From NCBI GenBank assembly GCA_949285785.1, contig CASEAG010000016.1, positions 1-64,000 on the forward strand: 64,000 bases of DNA, given 5' to 3'. Source of the DNA: an uncultured Spirochaetales bacterium. GTDB lineage: Bacteria > Spirochaetota > Spirochaetia > Sphaerochaetales > Sphaerochaetaceae. Under the pieces are notes generated by a model. The model was not told the origin of the DNA. It made no database searches and saw nothing but the letters and a program-made list of their open reading frames with translations. The position numbers and the translations under genes are program-made. Positions 26,569 through 37,002 of this stretch are shown one piece after another; position 1 is the stretch's first letter, and every line of letters begins with the position of its first letter.

Positions 26569-27527
26569 CACTTGTGGTCGAAGTCCAGAAGCTCGACCTC
26601 AAAGACAAGCGTCGCGTTCGGGGGAATGACGCCTGGAACGCCATGGATTCCATATGCAAGCTCAGGAGGTATGATCAGTGTACGCTTCTCGCCCTTGCTC
26701 ATCTCCACGAGCGCCTCGTTCCAGCCATCGATGACCTGACCGACACGGAAGGTTGCCGGCTGCCTTCTGGCGACGGAGGAGTCGAAGACCTTTCCATCGA
26801 GAAGAGTGCCATGATAGTGGACACGGACCTTGTCTCCCATTACGGGATGGTCCTTGCCGTCGCCCTGCTTCTCTACAAGATACCACAGGCCTGAAGGCTT
26901 CTTGACTGCTCCAGGATAGCGGTTGTCGAGCTCCCTGAGCAGTCTGCGGCGCTCCTCGAGCTCCTTCTCCATCTGTCTCCTGTCGCACTCCTCGACGAGA
27001 CGGGCGAATTCCTCCTTCGTGGCCTGGTAGTTCCTGACGGCATCGCCGACACGGACGATTTCGATCGAGTCGATCCTGTCGCCAGCCTGGATGGCGTTGA
27101 CGACGTCCTGTCCCTCTACGACACGGCCGAAGACCGAATGCTTTCCATCGAGCCACGGCGTGGCGACATGCGTGATGAAGAACTGGCTGCCATTGGTTCC
27201 GGGTCCGGCATTGGCCATGGACAGCACTCCAGGGCCATCATGCTTCAGAGACGGGTCGAACTCGTCAGGGAAACGGTATCCGGGTCCGCCGGTTCCGGTA
27301 CCCTTCGGGCAACCTCCCTGAATCATGAAGTCGGGTATGACACGATGGAACACCAGCCCATCGTAGAACGGTTCGCCCGGATCCTCGATATTGAGCACTC
27401 CCTCGGCGAGGCCGACGAAGTTCATTACAGTCATCGGAGCCTTCTCATGCTCCAGACGCAGTGTGATATCACCCTTTTCGGTATGGATGACGGCATACAG
27501 GCCATCCTTCATTCTTTCCTTGTCCAT
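26568..27527 (-). CDS. Dual immunophilin: cyclophilin fused to FKBP
   Basis: 319 residues from the ATG at 27527; the longer open frame upstream is antisense to parB. Residues ~8-155 are a cyclophilin peptidyl-prolyl isomerase ([24 protein letters not shown]). A charged coiled linker follows (~160-205, [14 protein letters not shown]). Residues ~215-319 are an FKBP isomerase ([38 protein letters not shown]). Both catalytic folds look intact. There is no signal peptide, so it should be cytosolic. Cyclophilin-linker-FKBP proteins have been described in Treponema and a few other bacteria. It lies 25 nt after parB and is coupled to radA. Confidence 0.93.
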   Translation of the reverse strand: MDKERMKDGLYAVIHTEKGDITLRLEHEKAPMTVMNFVGLAEGVLNIEDPGEPFYDGLVFHRVIPDFMIQGGCPKGTGTGGPGYRFPDEFDPSLKHDGPGVLSMANAGPGTNGSQFFITHVATPWLDGKHSVFGRVVEGQDVVNAIQAGDRIDSIEIVRVGDAVRNYQATKEEFARLVEECDRRQMEKELEERRRLLRELDNRYPGAVKKPSGLWYLVEKQGDGKDHPVMGDKVRVHYHGTLLDGKVFDSSVARRQPATFRVGQVIDGWNEALVEMSKGEKRTLIIPPELAYGIHGVPGVIPPNATLVFEVELLDFDHK

Positions 27528-27552
27528 TCTTTTCTTTCCCCTGAATTGCAAG

Positions 27553-28614
27553 TCACTCCTCGGTGAACAGCGGTTCATCCTTGAGAAGCGAATAAATCCT
27601 TTCGAGCTCCCTGGTCGTACGGAACGGTATGACAAGCCGACCCTTTCTAAGAGAGCCCTTGAGCTCCACCTTCGTACCGAAGGCATCCAGGAAACGATCC
27701 TCGACATTCTGTATGTCGAGATCCTTGTCCTTCTGCCCTCCTTTCTTCCTCAACACGATCTTCTTGCCCTGGTTCAATGCCTCGGCCTCAGCCTCGGCCG
27801 CCCTGACCGAAAGATCCTTCTCCACTATCCTGTTGCGAAGCACGATCCTGTCCGAGGGATTCGTGCAGGAGAGTATTGCCCTGGCATGGCCGGGTGTGAT
27901 GACACCCGATACAAGATCGTCCTTCATGCTGTCCGGAAGCTGCAGCAGCCGGATGCTGTTCGTTATCGACGACCTGCTACGACCAACCCTGGAGGCAAGC
28001 TCCTCCTGGGTGAAGCCCGACTTCTGGATCAGGAACTGGTAGGCATATGCCTCATCGACAGGATTGAGATCCTCCCTCTGTATGTTTTCTATGAGGGCGA
28101 CTTCGAGTCTCTGGATCTCCGTGAGCCTTCGGACAAGCACGGGCACCTTCTCCAGCCCGGCGATGCGTGCAGCGCGGTATCTTCTCTCACCGGCTATGAT
28201 GGAATACCTGCCCGGGGCGAACTCCTCCACGATGAGAGGTTGCAGAACCCCTTGTCTGCGTATCGAGTCGGCAAGTTCCTGAAGGCTGCTTTCGTCGAAG
28301 GATTTCCTCGGCTGGTCCGGATTCGGCTGGATATCGTCCAGGGAGATGGACAGCACCTTGTCTTCCACATCGCCTGTCACTCCGGCATCCTTCTTTGGCG
28401 AAGAGACGGCAGTCTTCACTTCCACCTCATCCTTTCTCGCCTTTGAAGCAGGAGCAAGCACCTTCTTGTCCTCGCTGAGCCTTTCCACTGGAGTGGATCC
28501 GCTCTTCTCCAGTTCACTCAGCATTTGGCCGATGTCCACACTGTCGAGATGTTCACCGAGAAGGGATTCCATACCCTTTCCGAGTCTATGTTTCCTGTCA
28601 ATCTTCGCCGACAC
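27553..28614 (-). CDS. parB: Chromosome partitioning protein ParB (CTPase clamp)
   Basis: 353 residues. Residues 1-90 are a variable, charged N-terminus beginning with a ParA-stimulating basic segment ([14 protein letters not shown]). The ParB/Srx domain follows with the CTP-binding motif GERRYRAAR and [10 protein letters not shown]. The helix-turn-helix ([25 protein letters not shown]) recognises parS, and a C-terminal dimerisation segment ends the protein. Four matching parS sites lie 1.2-1.9 kb away at 29.8-30.5 kb. Its start overlaps the parA end by 17 bases. Confidence 0.97.
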   Translation of the reverse strand: MSAKIDRKHRLGKGMESLLGEHLDSVDIGQMLSELEKSGSTPVERLSEDKKVLAPASKARKDEVEVKTAVSSPKKDAGVTGDVEDKVLSISLDDIQPNPDQPRKSFDESSLQELADSIRRQGVLQPLIVEEFAPGRYSIIAGERRYRAARIAGLEKVPVLVRRLTEIQRLEVALIENIQREDLNPVDEAYAYQFLIQKSGFTQEELASRVGRSRSSITNSIRLLQLPDSMKDDLVSGVITPGHARAILSCTNPSDRIVLRNRIVEKDLSVRAAEAEAEALNQGKKIVLRKKGGQKDKDLDIQNVEDRFLDAFGTKVELKGSLRKGRLVIPFRTTRELERIYSLLKDEPLFTEE

Positions 28615-29365
28615 GCTTCACCACCTCCTTGGCAAGGGCCATATATGCCTTGCTTCCTGCATTGGATGCATCATAGACGTTAATCGGAAGCCCGAATGAC
28701 GGAGCTTCGGCAAGCCGTACCGTCCTGGGGATCACGGTCTTGAACACAAGTTCCGGCAGATAGCCGGCAGTATCCTGAACGACATCGGCATTGAGACGGT
28801 TGCGTTTGCTGAACATCGTAAAAACGATACCAAGGATCCTGATATCGGCATTGATCGTCTTCCTGACATCGGCGACCGTGCGCATGAGCATGTTGAGCCC
28901 TTCCATCGAAAAGTATTCACACTGCATGGGGATGAGAATGCTCTGCGCCCAAGCAAGTGCATTCATCGTAAGGACTCCAAGCGAGGGAGGGCAGTCGACG
29001 AAGATGAAATCATACTGGCTGTCAAGAACCATCATTCTATTGCGGAGAAAGAAGTTCATGCCATCCTCTCCCACAAGCTCGACATTCAGACCGGCAAGAT
29101 CGATCGACCCAGGGATCAGATAGAGATTCTGGAACGGGGTCTCCTGAACGGCGTCCTCGGCCTCCACCTTGCCTGTGATGACCTCATACATCGTCGATTT
29201 ACGGCTATCACCAGCCACCGCTCCGGTAAGATTGCACTGGGAGTCGAAATCGACTAGAAGGACCTTGTAACCCATTGCAGCAAGCGAGGATCCCAGGTTG
29301 ACGCAGGTCGTCGTCTTCCCGACACCTCCCTTTTGGTTCAGCAGGATTATCTTCTGAGCATTCAT
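28598..29365 (-). CDS. parA: Chromosome partitioning ATPase ParA (Soj)
   Basis: 255 residues from the ATG at 29365; a TTG at 29374 would add three residues. Deviant Walker A KGGVGKTTT with the signature Lys, Walker A' region DFDSQCNLTG, and the DCPPSLGVL Walker B. With ParB it separates origins. The 3' end overlaps parB. It diverges from nfu with about 100 bp between the start codons. Confidence 0.97.
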   Translation of the reverse strand: MNAQKIILLNQKGGVGKTTTCVNLGSSLAAMGYKVLLVDFDSQCNLTGAVAGDSRKSTMYEVITGKVEAEDAVQETPFQNLYLIPGSIDLAGLNVELVGEDGMNFFLRNRMMVLDSQYDFIFVDCPPSLGVLTMNALAWAQSILIPMQCEYFSMEGLNMLMRTVADVRKTINADIRILGIVFTMFSKRNRLNADVVQDTAGYLPELVFKTVIPRTVRLAEAPSFGLPINVYDASNAGSKAYMALAKEVVKRVGED

Positions 29366-29412
29366 ATCAGACAATATATGATTAAATCACGAGCTTGTCG
29401 ACAGAAAGAAAC

Positions 29413-29441
29413 TTGACCGCAGATTGTCTATATTGTATTTT
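29413..29441 (+). promoter_or_regulatory. Putative nfu promoter
   Basis: -35 TTGACC (29413-29418) and -10 TATTTT (29436-29441), 17-bp spacer, then AAGGAGG at 29453-29459 ahead of the ATG. Confidence 0.5.
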
Positions 29442-29469
29442 GTCGGTACCACAAGGAGGATTTAGCCCG

Positions 29470-29715
29470 ATGGCAGACACTTCACTTGAACAGAAGATCG
29501 TCGAAGCGATCAATCAGATAAGGCCTTCTCTTCAGAACGACGGCGGAGACATCGAATTTCTCAAGTTCGAAAATGAAAAGGATGTCTACGTCCGACTTGT
29601 CGGAGCCTGTGCAGGTTGTCCGATGTCGCAGATGACACTCAAGAACGGCGTAGAAAAGTACCTGAGAGCTACAGTCGATCCAAATCTTGAAGTCATCAAC
29701 GCAACAGGATTCTGA
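29470..29715 (+). CDS. NifU-like iron-sulfur scaffold (Nfu)
   Basis: 81 residues, a stand-alone NifU C-terminal domain. The cluster-binding pair is in GACAGCPMSQMTLKNGVE (CxxC). It carries or delivers Fe-S clusters to apoproteins, of which this window encodes several (SdaA, Nth). The ATG at 29470 follows AAGGAGG with 10-nt spacing; the frame extends upstream to 29395 without a credible start. Monocistronic, with its own promoter and terminator. The first parS site overlaps the end of the terminator's T tract. Confidence 0.93.
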   Translation: MADTSLEQKIVEAINQIRPSLQNDGGDIEFLKFENEKDVYVRLVGACAGCPMSQMTLKNGVEKYLRATVDPNLEVINATGF

Positions 29716-29749
29716 TTCACGCAATATCTGATACAACACCAACGAAAAG

Positions 29750-29779
29750 CACCTGATTCAAAACGGATCAGGTGTTTTT
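29750..29779 (+). terminator. nfu terminator
   Basis: Stem CACCTGAT (29750-29757) with ATCAGGTG (29767-29774), followed by five T. Confidence 0.85.
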
Positions 29780-29794
29780 GTTTCACGTGAAACT
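29779..29794. promoter_or_regulatory. parS site 1
   Basis: TGTTTCACGTGAAACT: 15 of 16 positions match the classical parS consensus, with the last A replaced by T. Its first base is the last T of the nfu terminator. Confidence 0.9.
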
Positions 29795-30096
29795 TCGAAG
29801 TTCATTGTTCATTCATCCATTGACGCTTTCTTTTCATCAAAGAAAAATCGAAAAACAAGAAAAGACAAGTCTCAAAACCTCATTCTGTCTTGGTAAAATA
29901 TACTAATATATTACTAATGTTAGAAATTTATCAGCCCCCAAAGAAAGAGAAAAGTAAAACAAGAGATCAATAAACAAATGAATTGCCAAAGAAAAGAATC
30001 TTATATTTCATTTTTCTATCACAAACTCCATATTAAACGCATAAACCGTATAAGAACAAAAAATGCCAAAACAAATTCAAATCTAAAGTTCATCGA

Positions 30097-30112
30097 TGTT
30101 TCACGTGAAACA
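30097..30112. promoter_or_regulatory. parS site 2
   Basis: Exact 16-bp palindrome TGTTTCACGTGAAACA, 318 bp from site 1. Confidence 0.97.
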
Positions 30113-30263
30113 AATCCACAGAACAGCACCAACCTAAAACAGAAGAACCGATGGAAATTGAAACAAGTAAACTGCAAAAAACATTGACAATTTTGTTAAG
30201 ACAAATGAAACCATGATTATTCTCATTTATTATAATGCAAATTCAAATCAAGATTTCACCAAA

Positions 30264-30296
30264 GAGAGGTTTATTTAATCATCAAACAAACCTCTC
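30264..30296. repeat. Hairpin in the parS island
   Basis: Inverted repeat GAGAGGTTT (30264-30272) and AAACCTCTC (30288-30296) with a 15-nt loop. There is no T tract after it and no gene before it, so its role is unclear. Confidence 0.5.
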
Positions 30297-30331
30297 CAGT
30301 AATTACTCAGAAAATATCTCTATGAGATGAT

Positions 30332-30347
30332 TGTTTCACGTGAAACA
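30332..30347. promoter_or_regulatory. parS site 3
   Basis: Exact TGTTTCACGTGAAACA, 235 bp from site 2. Confidence 0.97.
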
Positions 30348-30477
30348 AAACAACTGATTAAATTAGAATCAGTCTTGCAAAAACAGGAATATGATGAAAC
30401 ACTACTTCTTCCTAATTCATCAATTGATGAGTTGTTTTTCAAATTGGTCGAAGAACTATTTCTTTGTTTTGATTCCA

Positions 30478-30493
30478 TGTTTCACGTGAAACA
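30478..30493. promoter_or_regulatory. parS site 4
   Basis: Exact TGTTTCACGTGAAACA, 146 bp from site 3 and about 290 bp from the gyrA stop. Confidence 0.97.
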
Positions 30494-30728
30494 CCAATGA
30501 TTATTGTTTAGCCATTTGTCAAAAGGGCATTGCGCGGTATATTCGAAATTTCTTTTTCTACTCGCGTCACCTTCGTTTAGACGCACCATTTTGCGTTTTA
30601 TTTTACATAATACTATTTATAGAAACAGATATTCTTGGACAAATTTGCTATTTTCTTATATTAAATATAATGCGTATTCAGGCTTTTATCATGCCTTTTA
30701 TCGGATAAAAACAGACAGACTGTGTAAT

Positions 30729-30762
30729 AAAAAACCACCCCTGCATATTCTGCAAGGGTGGT
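30729..30762 (-). terminator. gyrA terminator
   Basis: On the minus strand ACCACCC-type stem (30734-30740 with 30756-30762, extended inward by TGCA pairing), followed by six T (30729-30734). Confidence 0.9.
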
Positions 30763-30785
30763 ATGCTTTTTCCGATGAAGAACCT

Positions 30786-33311
30786 TTACTGCTGCTCTCC
30801 GGTTTCAATGGGCTGGACAGGAGTAGTCTCTTCCTCACCATCCACTTCACCTTCATCTTCAGCCTGGTACTCCGTTGCCGCCATTGCGACGATGGAATCC
30901 TTCGCCTTCTTGAAGGTGACGACCTTCACGCCCATGGCGGATCTTCCCTGAATTGAGATGTCCTTCACATGGACTCTGATCGTCTGGCCGTTCAGCGTGA
31001 TGAACACCACATCGTTGTCATCGTTCACGGCAAGGGCGTTTACAAGATGACTGGTCCTGTCGTCGATGGAATAGATCTTCTGTCCCATCGTGCCTCTTCC
31101 ATGAGACATGAACTCGCTGAAGCGCACCTGCTTGCCCTTTCCGTTCTCGGTGACCATGAGTATCCTCTTGTCGTCATCGACCTTCACCAGACCGATGATC
31201 TCATCGTCACTGGCGAGCTTCATCGCTCTTACGCCATGCGTCGAGCGTCCCATGGTCCTTACGTCGTCAGAACTCGTCCTGAGCCCCTTTCCGAGCTTCG
31301 ATACGAACATGACGTCGTCTCCGCTGTTGACGAAGATCGAAGTGACCAGCTCGTCACCCTCGTCAAGGATGATGGCCTTCACGCCTCTCTTCTTGGCATT
31401 CTCGAACGCTTTCAGAGCGACCTTCTTGGTGACGCCGAACCGGGTGACCATCATCAGATACATGTCATCGCTGAACTCCTTGAAGCAGATGACGCTGGTG
31501 ACCTTCTCCTGGTTCTCTATCTGCAGGAAGTTCTTGAGGTTCGCACCCTTGGATACCTTTGCGCCCTCGGGAATTTCCCATACATACGAGTAGTAGGCCT
31601 TTCCAAAGCTCGTGACGTACATGACGATGTCATGCGAAGAGGCGATGAATAGATGTTCGACGAAGTCCCCGTCGACGAGTTTTGCACCTCTCACGCCCTT
31701 TCCACCGCGGCTCTGTGCCTTGTATTCGTCCAGAGAGAGCCTCTTTGCAAAACCCTTGTTGGATATGGAGACGACGACCTGCTCCTCCTTGATGAAGTCC
31801 GCATCCGTCGTGTCCTCGAGCTCCCTCTCCTGGATCTCGGTCCTTCTCCTGTCGCCGTACTTCTGGCCGATCTCCCTGATCTCGTCCTTGACGACTCCAA
31901 GTATCTTGTTCCTATCAGAGAGCAGATCCTTGTAATAGGCTATCCTCTGCTCGATTTCGGCAAGTTCATCAAGGATCTTCTCGGTCTCGAGCTGGGAAAG
32001 CCGTCCAAGCTTCATGTCAATGATGGCATCCGCCTGGATCTTCGTGAGGCCGAATGCCTTCTGGAGCTCCAGAGAGGCCACGTTGTTGTCCTGGCTCTCC
32101 TTGATGATCCTGATGACTTCATCGATGTTCTCGAGTCCTATCTTCAGGCCTAGAAGCACATGGGCCCTCTCCTCGGCCTTTCTGAGGTCGTAGCGGGTCC
32201 TCCTCTCGATGACGTCCTCTCTATGGTCGACATAGCTCTGGAGCATCTCGCGGAGAGTGAAGACCTTGGGGCGGCCATCCTTGAGGGCGAGGTTGTAGAC
32301 GTTGAAGTTGGACTGCAGCGCCGTCCTGTTGAACAGCATGTTCAGCACTATGTTCGGGACCGCGCCCTGCTTGAGTTCGACGACCACGCGGATTCCATCC
32401 CTGTCGGACTCGTCATGTACAGACGAGATGTTGGGAATAACATTGTCCTTCCTCAGGTCGTCGATCTTCTTCACGAGCTCGGCCTTGTTCACCTGATAAG
32501 GCAGTTCCGTGAAGATTATCCTGTCATGACCCTTCTCGTGCTCCTCTATCTCATAGCGCGACCTCATGACTATCTTTCCACGTCCCGTGGTGTAGGCGTC
32601 GATTATGCCCTTCCTGCCGCAGATGATGCCGGCGGAAGGGAAGTCAGGCCCCTTGATGTATTCGAGAAGTTCGAGGTTTGTCAGATCGGGATTGTCTATG
32701 ATGGCACATACGGCATCGACGATCTCGTTGAGATTGTGCGGCGCCATGTTGGTCGCCATGCCGACTGCGATTCCGCTGGTCCCGTTGGCGAGCAGGAAGG
32801 GGAATGCCGCAGGAAGGACGGATGGCTCATCCAGCGAGTCGTCGTAGTTCGGACCGAAATCGACGGTCTCCTTTCCGATGTCGGCAAGCATCTCCTCGCC
32901 GATGCGGCTCATCTTTGCCTCGGTGTACCTCATGGCAGCAGGAGGGTCACCATCTATGGAACCGAAGTTGCCCTGCGGCTTCACCACCGGATAGCGCAGC
33001 GAGAAGTCCTGTGCAAGACGTACCAGGGCGTCATAGACGGAAGCATCTCCATGCGGATGGAACTTTCCAAGCACGTCACCTACGATACGGGCACACTTCT
33101 TGTAGCCGCCGCTGGCCTTCAGCCCCATCTCGAACATGTCGTACAGAATTCTCCTGTGGACAGGCTTTAGACCGTCCCTGACATCAGGCAGGGCCCTGCT
33201 GACTATGACAGACATGGCATAGTTCAGATAGCTTGTGCGCATCTCCTTCGATACATCGACGACAAGAGTGCGGCTTTCTATATCTTCATTTCTGGTCAGA
33301 TCTTCATCCAT
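30786..33311 (-). CDS. gyrA: DNA gyrase subunit A
   Basis: 841 residues from the ATG at 33311 (GAGG 6-7 nt upstream). Introduces negative supercoils with GyrB. The N-terminal breakage-reunion domain shows [20 protein letters not shown] and the active-site Tyr in [10 protein letters not shown]. The quinolone region reads [12 protein letters not shown], so the residue at E. coli position 83 is Ala, not Ser, with Asp at 87 kept. The C-terminal beta-pinwheel carries a GyrA box, [10 protein letters not shown]. The C-terminus is acidic ([11 protein letters not shown]). It starts 8 nt after the gyrB stop, so the two form an operon. Confidence 0.97.
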   Translation of the reverse strand: MDEDLTRNEDIESRTLVVDVSKEMRTSYLNYAMSVIVSRALPDVRDGLKPVHRRILYDMFEMGLKASGGYKKCARIVGDVLGKFHPHGDASVYDALVRLAQDFSLRYPVVKPQGNFGSIDGDPPAAMRYTEAKMSRIGEEMLADIGKETVDFGPNYDDSLDEPSVLPAAFPFLLANGTSGIAVGMATNMAPHNLNEIVDAVCAIIDNPDLTNLELLEYIKGPDFPSAGIICGRKGIIDAYTTGRGKIVMRSRYEIEEHEKGHDRIIFTELPYQVNKAELVKKIDDLRKDNVIPNISSVHDESDRDGIRVVVELKQGAVPNIVLNMLFNRTALQSNFNVYNLALKDGRPKVFTLREMLQSYVDHREDVIERRTRYDLRKAEERAHVLLGLKIGLENIDEVIRIIKESQDNNVASLELQKAFGLTKIQADAIIDMKLGRLSQLETEKILDELAEIEQRIAYYKDLLSDRNKILGVVKDEIREIGQKYGDRRRTEIQERELEDTTDADFIKEEQVVVSISNKGFAKRLSLDEYKAQSRGGKGVRGAKLVDGDFVEHLFIASSHDIVMYVTSFGKAYYSYVWEIPEGAKVSKGANLKNFLQIENQEKVTSVICFKEFSDDMYLMMVTRFGVTKKVALKAFENAKKRGVKAIILDEGDELVTSIFVNSGDDVMFVSKLGKGLRTSSDDVRTMGRSTHGVRAMKLASDDEIIGLVKVDDDKRILMVTENGKGKQVRFSEFMSHGRGTMGQKIYSIDDRTSHLVNALAVNDDNDVVFITLNGQTIRVHVKDISIQGRSAMGVKVVTFKKAKDSIVAMAATEYQAEDEGEVDGEEETTPVQPIETGEQQ

Positions 33312-33319
33312 ACTGGACC

Positions 33320-35338
33320 TCAAACATCAAGATTGGCTACGTAAGTCGCATTCTGCTCGATGAACTCACGTCTGGGTTCGACATCCTCTCCCATGAGCAT
33401 GGAGAAGACCCTGTCGGCCTCTTCCGCATCCTCGAGATGGATCTTGCTTATCAGCCTCGTCTCCGGATTCATGGTCGTCTCCCAGAGCTGCTCGGGGTTC
33501 ATCTCTCCAAGACCCTTGTAGCGCTGGATGGGGATCTTCGACTCGTCCATGCCGGAGGCGTTCTCCTCGATGATCCTCTTCTTGTCCGCCTCGTCATAGG
33601 CGTAGAAGACCTTCTTTCCAAGAGTGATCTTGTAAAGGGGAGGCATTGCGAAGTAGATGTATCCGGCTTCTATCAGCGGTCTCATGTACCTGAAGAAGAA
33701 GGTGAGAAGCAGCGTCCTGATATGGGAACCGTCGACATCGGCATCGGCCATGATGATGATTTTGTGATACCTGGCTTTCGTTATGTCGAACGTCTGCTCT
33801 TCATCGCCTCCCTCGCTCATGTTGTTGTATCTGGTGAGACCTGCGCCGATGGTGGAGATGACAGGCTGAAGCTTGTCGTTTCCAAGGACCTTGTATTCCT
33901 GGGCCTTCTCCACGTTGAGCATCTTGCCCCAAAGAGGAAGGATCGCCTGGAATCTCCTGTCTCTTCCCTGCTTTGCCGATCCGCCTGCGGAATCACCCTC
34001 GACGATGAACACCTCGCACTTGGCTGGATCCTTCTCTGAACAGTCGGCGAGCTTTCCAGGAAGACCACCTCCCTCGCTCTTCTTCCTGATCTGCTCACGG
34101 GCCTTTCTGGCGGCGATTCTTCCAAGTGCCGCGCTGATGGCCTTGTCCAGCAGCATCTCTATGTTGGCGGGGAATTCGTCGAAGTAATTGTTCAGCTTCT
34201 CGTATACGAGCGACTGGACAATACCTCGTACGTTGGCGTTGCCAAGCTTCATCTTCGTCTGACCTTCGAACTGCGGGTTGGCGATCTTGATCGAGACGAC
34301 GCCTGTGAGACCTTCGCTTATGTCGGTGGACTCCAGCTTGTCTCCACCGAACTTCTTCATCATCTTCTGGTTCTTCTGCAGCTGGTTGTTGACAGCCATG
34401 AGAATCGCCGTCTTGAATCCGGTGAGATGGGTTCCTCCCTCCCTGGTGTTGATGTTGTTGACGAAGGAGTAGACCTTTTCGTCGTACTTGTCGTTGTACT
34501 GCAATGCGGCCTCGACCACGACATCGTTCTTCACAGCCTCGAAGGAGACGGGCGGAAAGAGGGTCTTCTTGTATTGGTTGAGGTAGCTTACGAATTCAGA
34601 CAGACCTCCTTCCGAGTGGAATTCCTCCCTTCTGGGCTCGTCGCCCCTCCTGTCCTCGAGGGATATCCTGATACCCTTGTTCAGATAACTCAGCTCCCTG
34701 AATCTGGCGGAGAGGGTCTCGTAGCTGAAGCTGTTCGGCTCCATGACCTCGAAGTCGGGGGAGAAGCGTATGGTGGTTCCATGCTTGTCCTCATCGCAGG
34801 TGCCTATGATCTTCACGTCCTCTTCAGGCACGCCCCTGTGATAGACCTGTCTGTATATTCTTCCGTCATGATATACCGTTGCCTCCATCCAGGAGGAGAG
34901 GGCGTTGACGCATGATACACCTACACCATGCAGACCACCGGAGACCTTGTATGCCCCTTTGCCGAACTTTCCTCCGGCGTTGAGCTTTGTCAGACACACC
35001 TCGAGAGCCGATTTGCCGACCTGTGGATGGATGTCGGTGGGAATGCCTCTTCCATTGTCCTCTACGGTGCAGATCTCTCCATATTCTCCATTGTCGAAAT
35101 ATATCTGGATATGGTCGCAGAAGCCTGCCATGGCCTCGTCGATACTGTTGTCCAGAACCTCGTAGACAAGATGATGAAGTCCGTCTATGCCTGTAGTACC
35201 GATATACATTCCAGGGCGCAGACGTACATGCTCAAGACCTTCGAGCACCTGGATTTCGCTGCTGTCGTATTCCTCAGCGCCGCCCATTATGCTCTCAGCA
35301 TTCCTGAGATCATCATCGTTCACTTTAGTCTCATCCAT
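33320..35338 (-). CDS. gyrB: DNA gyrase subunit B
   Basis: 672 residues. GHKL ATPase domain ([43 protein letters not shown]), transducer, then TOPRIM ([16 protein letters not shown] and [16 protein letters not shown]) and the C-terminal [16 protein letters not shown]. The length fits the short GyrB type without the enterobacterial insertion. In the quinolone region the residue aligned with E. coli Lys447 is Trp ([13 protein letters not shown]). AAGGAA precedes the ATG at 35338. It diverges from dnaA over about 225 bp of lower-GC sequence and heads the gyrB-gyrA operon. Confidence 0.97.
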   Translation of the reverse strand: MDETKVNDDDLRNAESIMGGAEEYDSSEIQVLEGLEHVRLRPGMYIGTTGIDGLHHLVYEVLDNSIDEAMAGFCDHIQIYFDNGEYGEICTVEDNGRGIPTDIHPQVGKSALEVCLTKLNAGGKFGKGAYKVSGGLHGVGVSCVNALSSWMEATVYHDGRIYRQVYHRGVPEEDVKIIGTCDEDKHGTTIRFSPDFEVMEPNSFSYETLSARFRELSYLNKGIRISLEDRRGDEPRREEFHSEGGLSEFVSYLNQYKKTLFPPVSFEAVKNDVVVEAALQYNDKYDEKVYSFVNNINTREGGTHLTGFKTAILMAVNNQLQKNQKMMKKFGGDKLESTDISEGLTGVVSIKIANPQFEGQTKMKLGNANVRGIVQSLVYEKLNNYFDEFPANIEMLLDKAISAALGRIAARKAREQIRKKSEGGGLPGKLADCSEKDPAKCEVFIVEGDSAGGSAKQGRDRRFQAILPLWGKMLNVEKAQEYKVLGNDKLQPVISTIGAGLTRYNNMSEGGDEEQTFDITKARYHKIIIMADADVDGSHIRTLLLTFFFRYMRPLIEAGYIYFAMPPLYKITLGKKVFYAYDEADKKRIIEENASGMDESKIPIQRYKGLGEMNPEQLWETTMNPETRLISKIHLEDAEEADRVFSMLMGEDVEPRREFIEQNATYVANLDV

Positions 35339-35563
35339 AGAATTTCCTTTTCTCCTGATAGATTGTAGGCATGTGATGATGCATATTTATAACCTTAGAT
35401 AATGTAAGGTAAACCACAATAAGTTTCAACCTGTTCATTATTATTGAAAAACATATGCAAATCCTTATCTTGAAAGAATATAAACATGAGGCTTTCCGCA
35501 AATGGACAAAGACCTTGCAAATTAGTCTGCCGCCTCATAATATATCCTCAGGATTTCAGGAAA

Positions 35564-36919
35564 ATGCTCGAATCTATCTGGTACCAGACTCTTGAACAGC
35601 TCAACGATTCCATGCCTACGTCGAAGACGATGTGGCTGGACTATGTCACGTTCAAGCAGGAGGATGGTGATGTCGTGCATCTCGAGTGCAACTCCTCCAT
35701 GACGAAGTCCAACTTCGAGAAGAACTGCATGGCGGAGGTCCTGAATCTGATGGAGGAGCTGAGCGGCAGACATATCATCCTGGATGTGGCGATCGCCAGC
35801 GACGAATCCACCACAGGCGAGCCGGCTCAGGAAGCTCCTGCAAATGTTGGCACAGAGAAGGTGAAGTCAAGAAGAGGCGAGAGGCACAGCCTTCTCAATC
35901 CTGCATACACATTCGACAGCTTCATACCATGCGAAAGCACCATGTTCGCATACAATGCCGCCAAGGCGATAGCGATGCATCCCGGAATGAGCTACAACCC
36001 ATGCCTCATCTATGGTGGAGTAGGTCTGGGCAAGACACACCTCCTGGAATCGATAGGAAACTATGTCGAGAAGGAGAATCCTCGCAAGAACGTGGTGTAT
36101 GTGACGGCGGAGACATTCACAAACGACTACATACAGTCTCTCACCGACAAGAACACCTCGCAGTTCAGGATAAAGTACAGAAAGGCCGACATACTTCTCA
36201 TAGACGACATCCATTTCCTGGAGAAGAAGATACAGACACAGGAGGAGCTGTTCCACACCTTCAACGACCTGTACGAGACAAGCAAGCAGATAGTATTCAC
36301 CTGCGACCGTCCGATAGTCGAGCTGAAGGGCTTCACGGACAGGCTCAAGTCCAGGTTCACAAGAGGGCTCAACATCAATCTCACCGCACCGGACTACGAG
36401 ACACGCGTCGCTATTCTGAAGAAGAAATGCGAAGAGAAGCATGTCGTGATCGATGACGGCATACTTGACTACATCGCACAGAACATAAAGACGAACGTAA
36501 GGGACCTCGAAGGTTCCCTCACGACGCTCATCGCATACTCCAGTCTGATAAAGTCAAGAATCACTCTGGAGATAGCCCAGGAGCAGCTAAAGAACATCAT
36601 TTCGAGCCCGATGGCAGGGGAACAGGACATCTCCATCAGCTCCATAGTCAAGGAAGTCGCCTCATATTTCAACGTCGACATAGCCGACATAAAGGGAAAG
36701 AAGAGGACAGCGATAATAAAGGATGCAAGAAACATCGCAATCTATCTCACACGTCGGATAACACAGTATTCCACAACGGAGATAGGTACGTACTTCGACC
36801 GCGACCACTCTACGATCACGCATTCGATAGACAAGGTGGAGACCGAGAAGAAGACGAACTCCGAACTTGCAGCTGCGCTGGATTCCCTGGAGACGAGAAT
36901 CAGAACCAAGGCAAAATGA
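35564..36919 (+). CDS. dnaA: Chromosomal replication initiator DnaA
   Basis: 451 residues from the ATG at 35564, which begins the usual domain I helix (MLESIWYQTLEQL); an in-frame ATG at 35486 would add 26 residues unlike DnaA. A short variable domain II (~75-105) leads to the AAA+ domain with Walker A GGVGLGKTH (about 151-159), Walker B LLIDDIHFLE and the arginine-finger region. The C-terminal domain IV signature reads FDRDHSTITHSIDKVE, contacting DnaA boxes. Candidate boxes lie just downstream (36.98-37.15 kb) and, more densely, at 47.6-47.9 kb. Confidence 0.96.
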   Translation: MLESIWYQTLEQLNDSMPTSKTMWLDYVTFKQEDGDVVHLECNSSMTKSNFEKNCMAEVLNLMEELSGRHIILDVAIASDESTTGEPAQEAPANVGTEKVKSRRGERHSLLNPAYTFDSFIPCESTMFAYNAAKAIAMHPGMSYNPCLIYGGVGLGKTHLLESIGNYVEKENPRKNVVYVTAETFTNDYIQSLTDKNTSQFRIKYRKADILLIDDIHFLEKKIQTQEELFHTFNDLYETSKQIVFTCDRPIVELKGFTDRLKSRFTRGLNINLTAPDYETRVAILKKKCEEKHVVIDDGILDYIAQNIKTNVRDLEGSLTTLIAYSSLIKSRITLEIAQEQLKNIISSPMAGEQDISISSIVKEVASYFNVDIADIKGKKRTAIIKDARNIAIYLTRRITQYSTTEIGTYFDRDHSTITHSIDKVETEKKTNSELAAALDSLETRIRTKAK

Positions 36920-36944
36920 GAATCAGATGACATTATGATGAAGA

Positions 36945-36968
36945 CGATATCCATTATATCGGCTTTTT
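36945..36968 (+). terminator. Probable dnaA terminator
   Basis: Weak AU-rich stem CGATAT (36945-36950) with ATATCG (36956-36961), loop CCATT, then GC and five T. Confidence 0.5.
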
Positions 36969-37002
36969 ATTGTAAAGTATAATTGACTCTGATTTTAATT
37001 TC

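Larger units (their letters stand above)
29716..30785. other. AT-rich gene-free island carrying four parS sites
   Basis: About 1.07 kb with no credible gene and visibly very high A+T, in contrast with both flanks. It starts with the nfu terminator and ends with the gyrA terminator. Besides the four parS sites it holds a hairpin GAGAGGTTT/AAACCTCTC (30264-30272 with 30288-30296). Two open frames inside (29978-30187 and 30504 onward) have no ribosome sites and a composition set by the AT bias. This is best read as the ParB loading centre of the chromosome. Confidence 0.8.

Noticed and set aside
29978-30187. 69-residue open frame in the parS island
   Set aside because: No ribosome site, Lys/Asn-rich composition from AT bias, and a parS palindrome lies within it.
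30504-30956. 150-residue open frame running into gyrA on the opposite strand
   Set aside because: It crosses the gyrA terminator and gyrA itself; no start signal or family.
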